Positions 4,978 through 6,865 of a stretch of DNA of 6,865 nt are shown here, in pieces. How positions within the stretch are numbered: the stretch's first letter is position 1; each line of letters opens with the position of its first letter. Position numbers and translations under genes: made by a program. This stretch comes from Bacteroidota bacterium (lineage in GTDB: Bacteria > Bacteroidota > Ignavibacteria > UBA10030 > BY39). The stretch covers positions 1 to 6,865 of the forward strand of contig JAHJRJ010000125.1 of NCBI GenBank assembly GCA_018830765.1, written 5' to 3'. The notes under the pieces were generated by a model, which saw only the letters and a program-made list of their open reading frames with translations, did no database searches and was not told the DNA's origin.

Positions 4978-5994
4978 ATGTTAGATAACGAGCTAAACAA
5001 TATTTTCTGCGGTGACTGTTTAGAAATACTAAAAGAACTCCCACCTGAAACTATAGATTTAATTATTACAAGTCCGCCCTACTTTCAACAACGTGAATAC
5101 GGTAATGCTGGTATTGGGAACGAAAAGACCGTTGAAGAATACATTGAAAACCTATTGAAAGTTTTTAGGCAGTGCGTCAGAATAACAAAAAAAACCGGCT
5201 CAATTGTTTTCAATTTGGGCGACAAATACATTGACGGTAATTTGCTTTTAGTTCCTTACAGATTTGCTATTGAAGTTCAAAGAGAAAAGCAAGTAAAACT
5301 CATCAACGAATTGACTTGGGTTAAAATAAATCCCACTCCCAAACAAGACCCCAAAAAATTAGTTTCATCCAAAGAGCCATTTTTCATCTTTGCAAAATCA
5401 AACGAATATTATTTCAACAAAGACGCATTTCTGGAATACAAAGACAAATACTTAAAGGGAAACAAAAAGGCAGCGGGCAATGACATTGGGAAAAAATATT
5501 TTGAACTAATTGAAAAATCCAATTTATCCATTGAAGAAAAAGCACGAGCCAGAAAAGAACTATCGGAAGTCATAATGGAAGCAAAAAAGGGGAAAATAGA
5601 AAGTTTCAGAATGAAAATAAGAGATATGCACGCTCTCCCTTATGGTGGACAAGCGGGAGGACGACTAACGCAAATTGAAAACAAAGGATTTACAATAATA
5701 AAAATTTACGGTAACTCCATTCGCAAAGACATTATTGAATCTACCGTTGAAACAATCAAAGGCAATGTTCATCCAGCAGTTTATCCCGAATTTGTAGTGC
5801 AAGAACTAATAAAACTTCTAACCAAAGAAAATGATATTGTCCTTGACCCGTTTTTGGGCTCTGGAACTACCGCAGTTGTGGCAAAACGACTTAAAAGGAA
5901 TTATATCGGTATTGAAATTCACCCCGAATATATTGAATATGCAAAACAGCGACTTGTTGAAATTCCTTCTTATACACTTGAATTATTTATATGA
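4978..5994 (+). CDS. Beta-class DNA methyltransferase (N4-cytosine or N6-adenine) of a type II R-M system
   Basis: A 338-aa site-specific DNA amino-methyltransferase of the N6_N4_Mtase (PF01555-like) fold. The catalytic motif TSPPY is at residues 31-35, preceded by FCGDCLEILKELPPETIDLI. The AdoMet-binding motif LDPFLGSGTT is near the C-terminus (289-298), followed by NYIGIEIHPEYIEYA (308-322). Catalytic motif before AdoMet motif is the beta-class order. SPPY is commonest in N4-cytosine enzymes, but adenine methylation cannot be excluded. Residues about 145-255, charged and Lys-rich, are the likely target-recognition region. The ATG at 4978 gives the normal short lead to the GDC block; GAAGGAA lies almost against it, an unusually close Shine-Dalgarno. 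Its stop overlaps the following endonuclease gene by four bases. The attC ends 87 bases upstream, so this gene opens the next cassette-like unit. Confidence 0.92.
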   Translation: MLDNELNNIFCGDCLEILKELPPETIDLIITSPPYFQQREYGNAGIGNEKTVEEYIENLLKVFRQCVRITKKTGSIVFNLGDKYIDGNLLLVPYRFAIEVQREKQVKLINELTWVKINPTPKQDPKKLVSSKEPFFIFAKSNEYYFNKDAFLEYKDKYLKGNKKAAGNDIGKKYFELIEKSNLSIEEKARARKELSEVIMEAKKGKIESFRMKIRDMHALPYGGQAGGRLTQIENKGFTIIKIYGNSIRKDIIESTVETIKGNVHPAVYPEFVVQELIKLLTKENDIVLDPFLGSGTTAVVAKRLKRNYIGIEIHPEYIEYAKQRLVEIPSYTLELFI

Positions 5995-6865
5995 ATCCAA
6001 CAGGAATTTTAGATAAATTGCTTACGCAAGCGGTTGAGGTTTTAAAATCCAAAAAAGAAAGTGACTTTCCCGACATCATAAAATCCAATGTTGATGTGCT
6101 TATCAACAAAATTGACAAAAACAAATCGCTTTTATCCGCATTAGTTTCTTCTCTTATCAAAAAAATCATAGACCCGAAACAAGATATTCGCTTGCATAGA
6201 ATGGACTTTAAAGGCGGGTATTCTGCGAGAACATTAGACACTTCGGTTACAGCACCATTTTTCAAAAAGTATTTTCCAAAATACGCTAATAAAGAATCTG
6301 CCTTTTTAACACTTTCAACAAGAGAGAAAATAAAATGGACCAAGAGAGAGGGACAAAATTTAAAAATTAGAGACAAGCAAGTAAAAGAAAGTTTTTTAGA
6401 GCTTTTTGACACCATTGAAAATAAAAAAATCAAACCAAAAGAATGTCTGATTTATATTTTCATCAGGCTACATTTGCTTTCACAGCAACACAAAATGGTT
6501 TTTGATGAAACCATTGAATCAGCAGATTTTTCAGAGATACTCAACATCAATACGGTTCTCAAAATGTTAGAAAGACATTTTCAAATCAAGTTAAGTTCAC
6601 GGCTTCCCGTTATTGCAATCTATTCAGTTTATCAGCAACTCTTCAAAGTCGTGAAAAGGTATGACGGAAAAAAGTTAGGACAACTCAATGTGCATACTTC
6701 ATCTGATAAACACGGATTTGGAGACATTGAAGTTTGGAATGAAGACAGAACTCCTTTTGAAATGGTTGAAATCAAACACAACATTCCCATTGACAGAAAT
6801 TTGATTTTTGACCTTGTTAAAAAATCACAAGGCACAACTATTCAACGGTATTACATCTTGACTAC
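5991..6865 (+). CDS. Probable type II restriction endonuclease, 3'-truncated by window edge
   Basis: An open frame from the ATG at 5991 to the window end without a stop (291 complete codons). The ATG overlaps the methyltransferase stop in ATGA, implying translational coupling. The encoded protein begins MNPTGILDKLLTQAVEVL. It has a distinctive block LHRMDFKGGYSARTLDTS (68-85) and TAPFFKKYFPKYAN (87-100), then a helical middle. At 244-262 comes a candidate PD-(D/E)XK nuclease core: GDIEVWN (Asp245) with FEMVEIKH (Glu260, Lys262), about 15 residues apart as usual for this fold, followed by NIPIDRNLIFDLVKK. Partnership with a DNA methyltransferase makes a cognate endonuclease by far the likeliest role. 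I do not recognise the exact family; a SacI-like family is one possibility from faint memory, and the recognition sequence cannot be told. The C-terminal part is outside the window. Confidence 0.8.
   Translation, partial: MNPTGILDKLLTQAVEVLKSKKESDFPDIIKSNVDVLINKIDKNKSLLSALVSSLIKKIIDPKQDIRLHRMDFKGGYSARTLDTSVTAPFFKKYFPKYANKESAFLTLSTREKIKWTKREGQNLKIRDKQVKESFLELFDTIENKKIKPKECLIYIFIRLHLLSQQHKMVFDETIESADFSEILNINTVLKMLERHFQIKLSSRLPVIAIYSVYQQLFKVVKRYDGKKLGQLNVHTSSDKHGFGDIEVWNEDRTPFEMVEIKHNIPIDRNLIFDLVKKSQGTTIQRYYILT

Noticed and set aside
5987..6433. A reverse-strand frame of about 148 codons opposite the endonuclease gene.
   Set aside because: The + strand frame is open for the whole 875 bases, is coupled to the methyltransferase by ATGA and has a nuclease-like core; the antisense frame looks like a compositional shadow.

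Overview
The window suggests an AT-rich bacterial chromosome with a conserved block on the left (about 1-2625) and an accessory block on the right (about 3073-6865). Every gene I can support is on the + strand. The lineage cannot be fixed from this sequence. Weak or absent Shine-Dalgarno sequences before the two complete core genes, together with the AT richness, would fit the Bacteroidota/Chlorobi/Ignavibacteria area, but this is only a guess.

Core block: the 3' part of a DUF47 (PhoU-like) gene, a Pit-type phosphate permease gene 18 bases behind it (a classic phosphate-uptake pair), and amrS, a radical SAM gene of the AmmeMemoRadiSam group. The Pit protein seems to lack about 13 residues of a central membrane helix compared with relatives recalled from memory.

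Junction: 2626-3072 has no credible gene. It holds a 15-bp perfect palindrome (2725-2739) and a good sigma70-like promoter (TTGACA, 17 bases, TATGTT at 2820-2848) pointing toward the accessory genes.

Accessory block: this looks like a short run of integron gene cassettes without an integrase in view. It opens at a GTTAGGC core site (3073-3079) and contains two genes for exported proteins: a 140-aa Ig-like protein and a 368-aa protein with a C-terminal FecR domain. It then reaches a long attC-like recombination site (4756-4890) with matching GCCTAAC and GTTAGGC ends and nested stems. An 18-bp element beside the core sites recurs at 3073 (inverted), 3562 and 4745. The 3562 copy looks like the start of a decayed or truncated attC between the two exported-protein genes.

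Immediately after the attC begins a probable type II restriction-modification operon: a beta-class DNA methyltransferase (4978-5994), then an endonuclease-like gene overlapping it by four bases (ATGA) and running off the right edge. Two adjacent AT-rich palindromes just upstream of the methyltransferase are candidate operators. My main reading is an integrase-less cassette cluster (CALIN-like), or cassettes inserted at a secondary site downstream of amrS, carrying two exported proteins of unknown role and a restriction-modification system.
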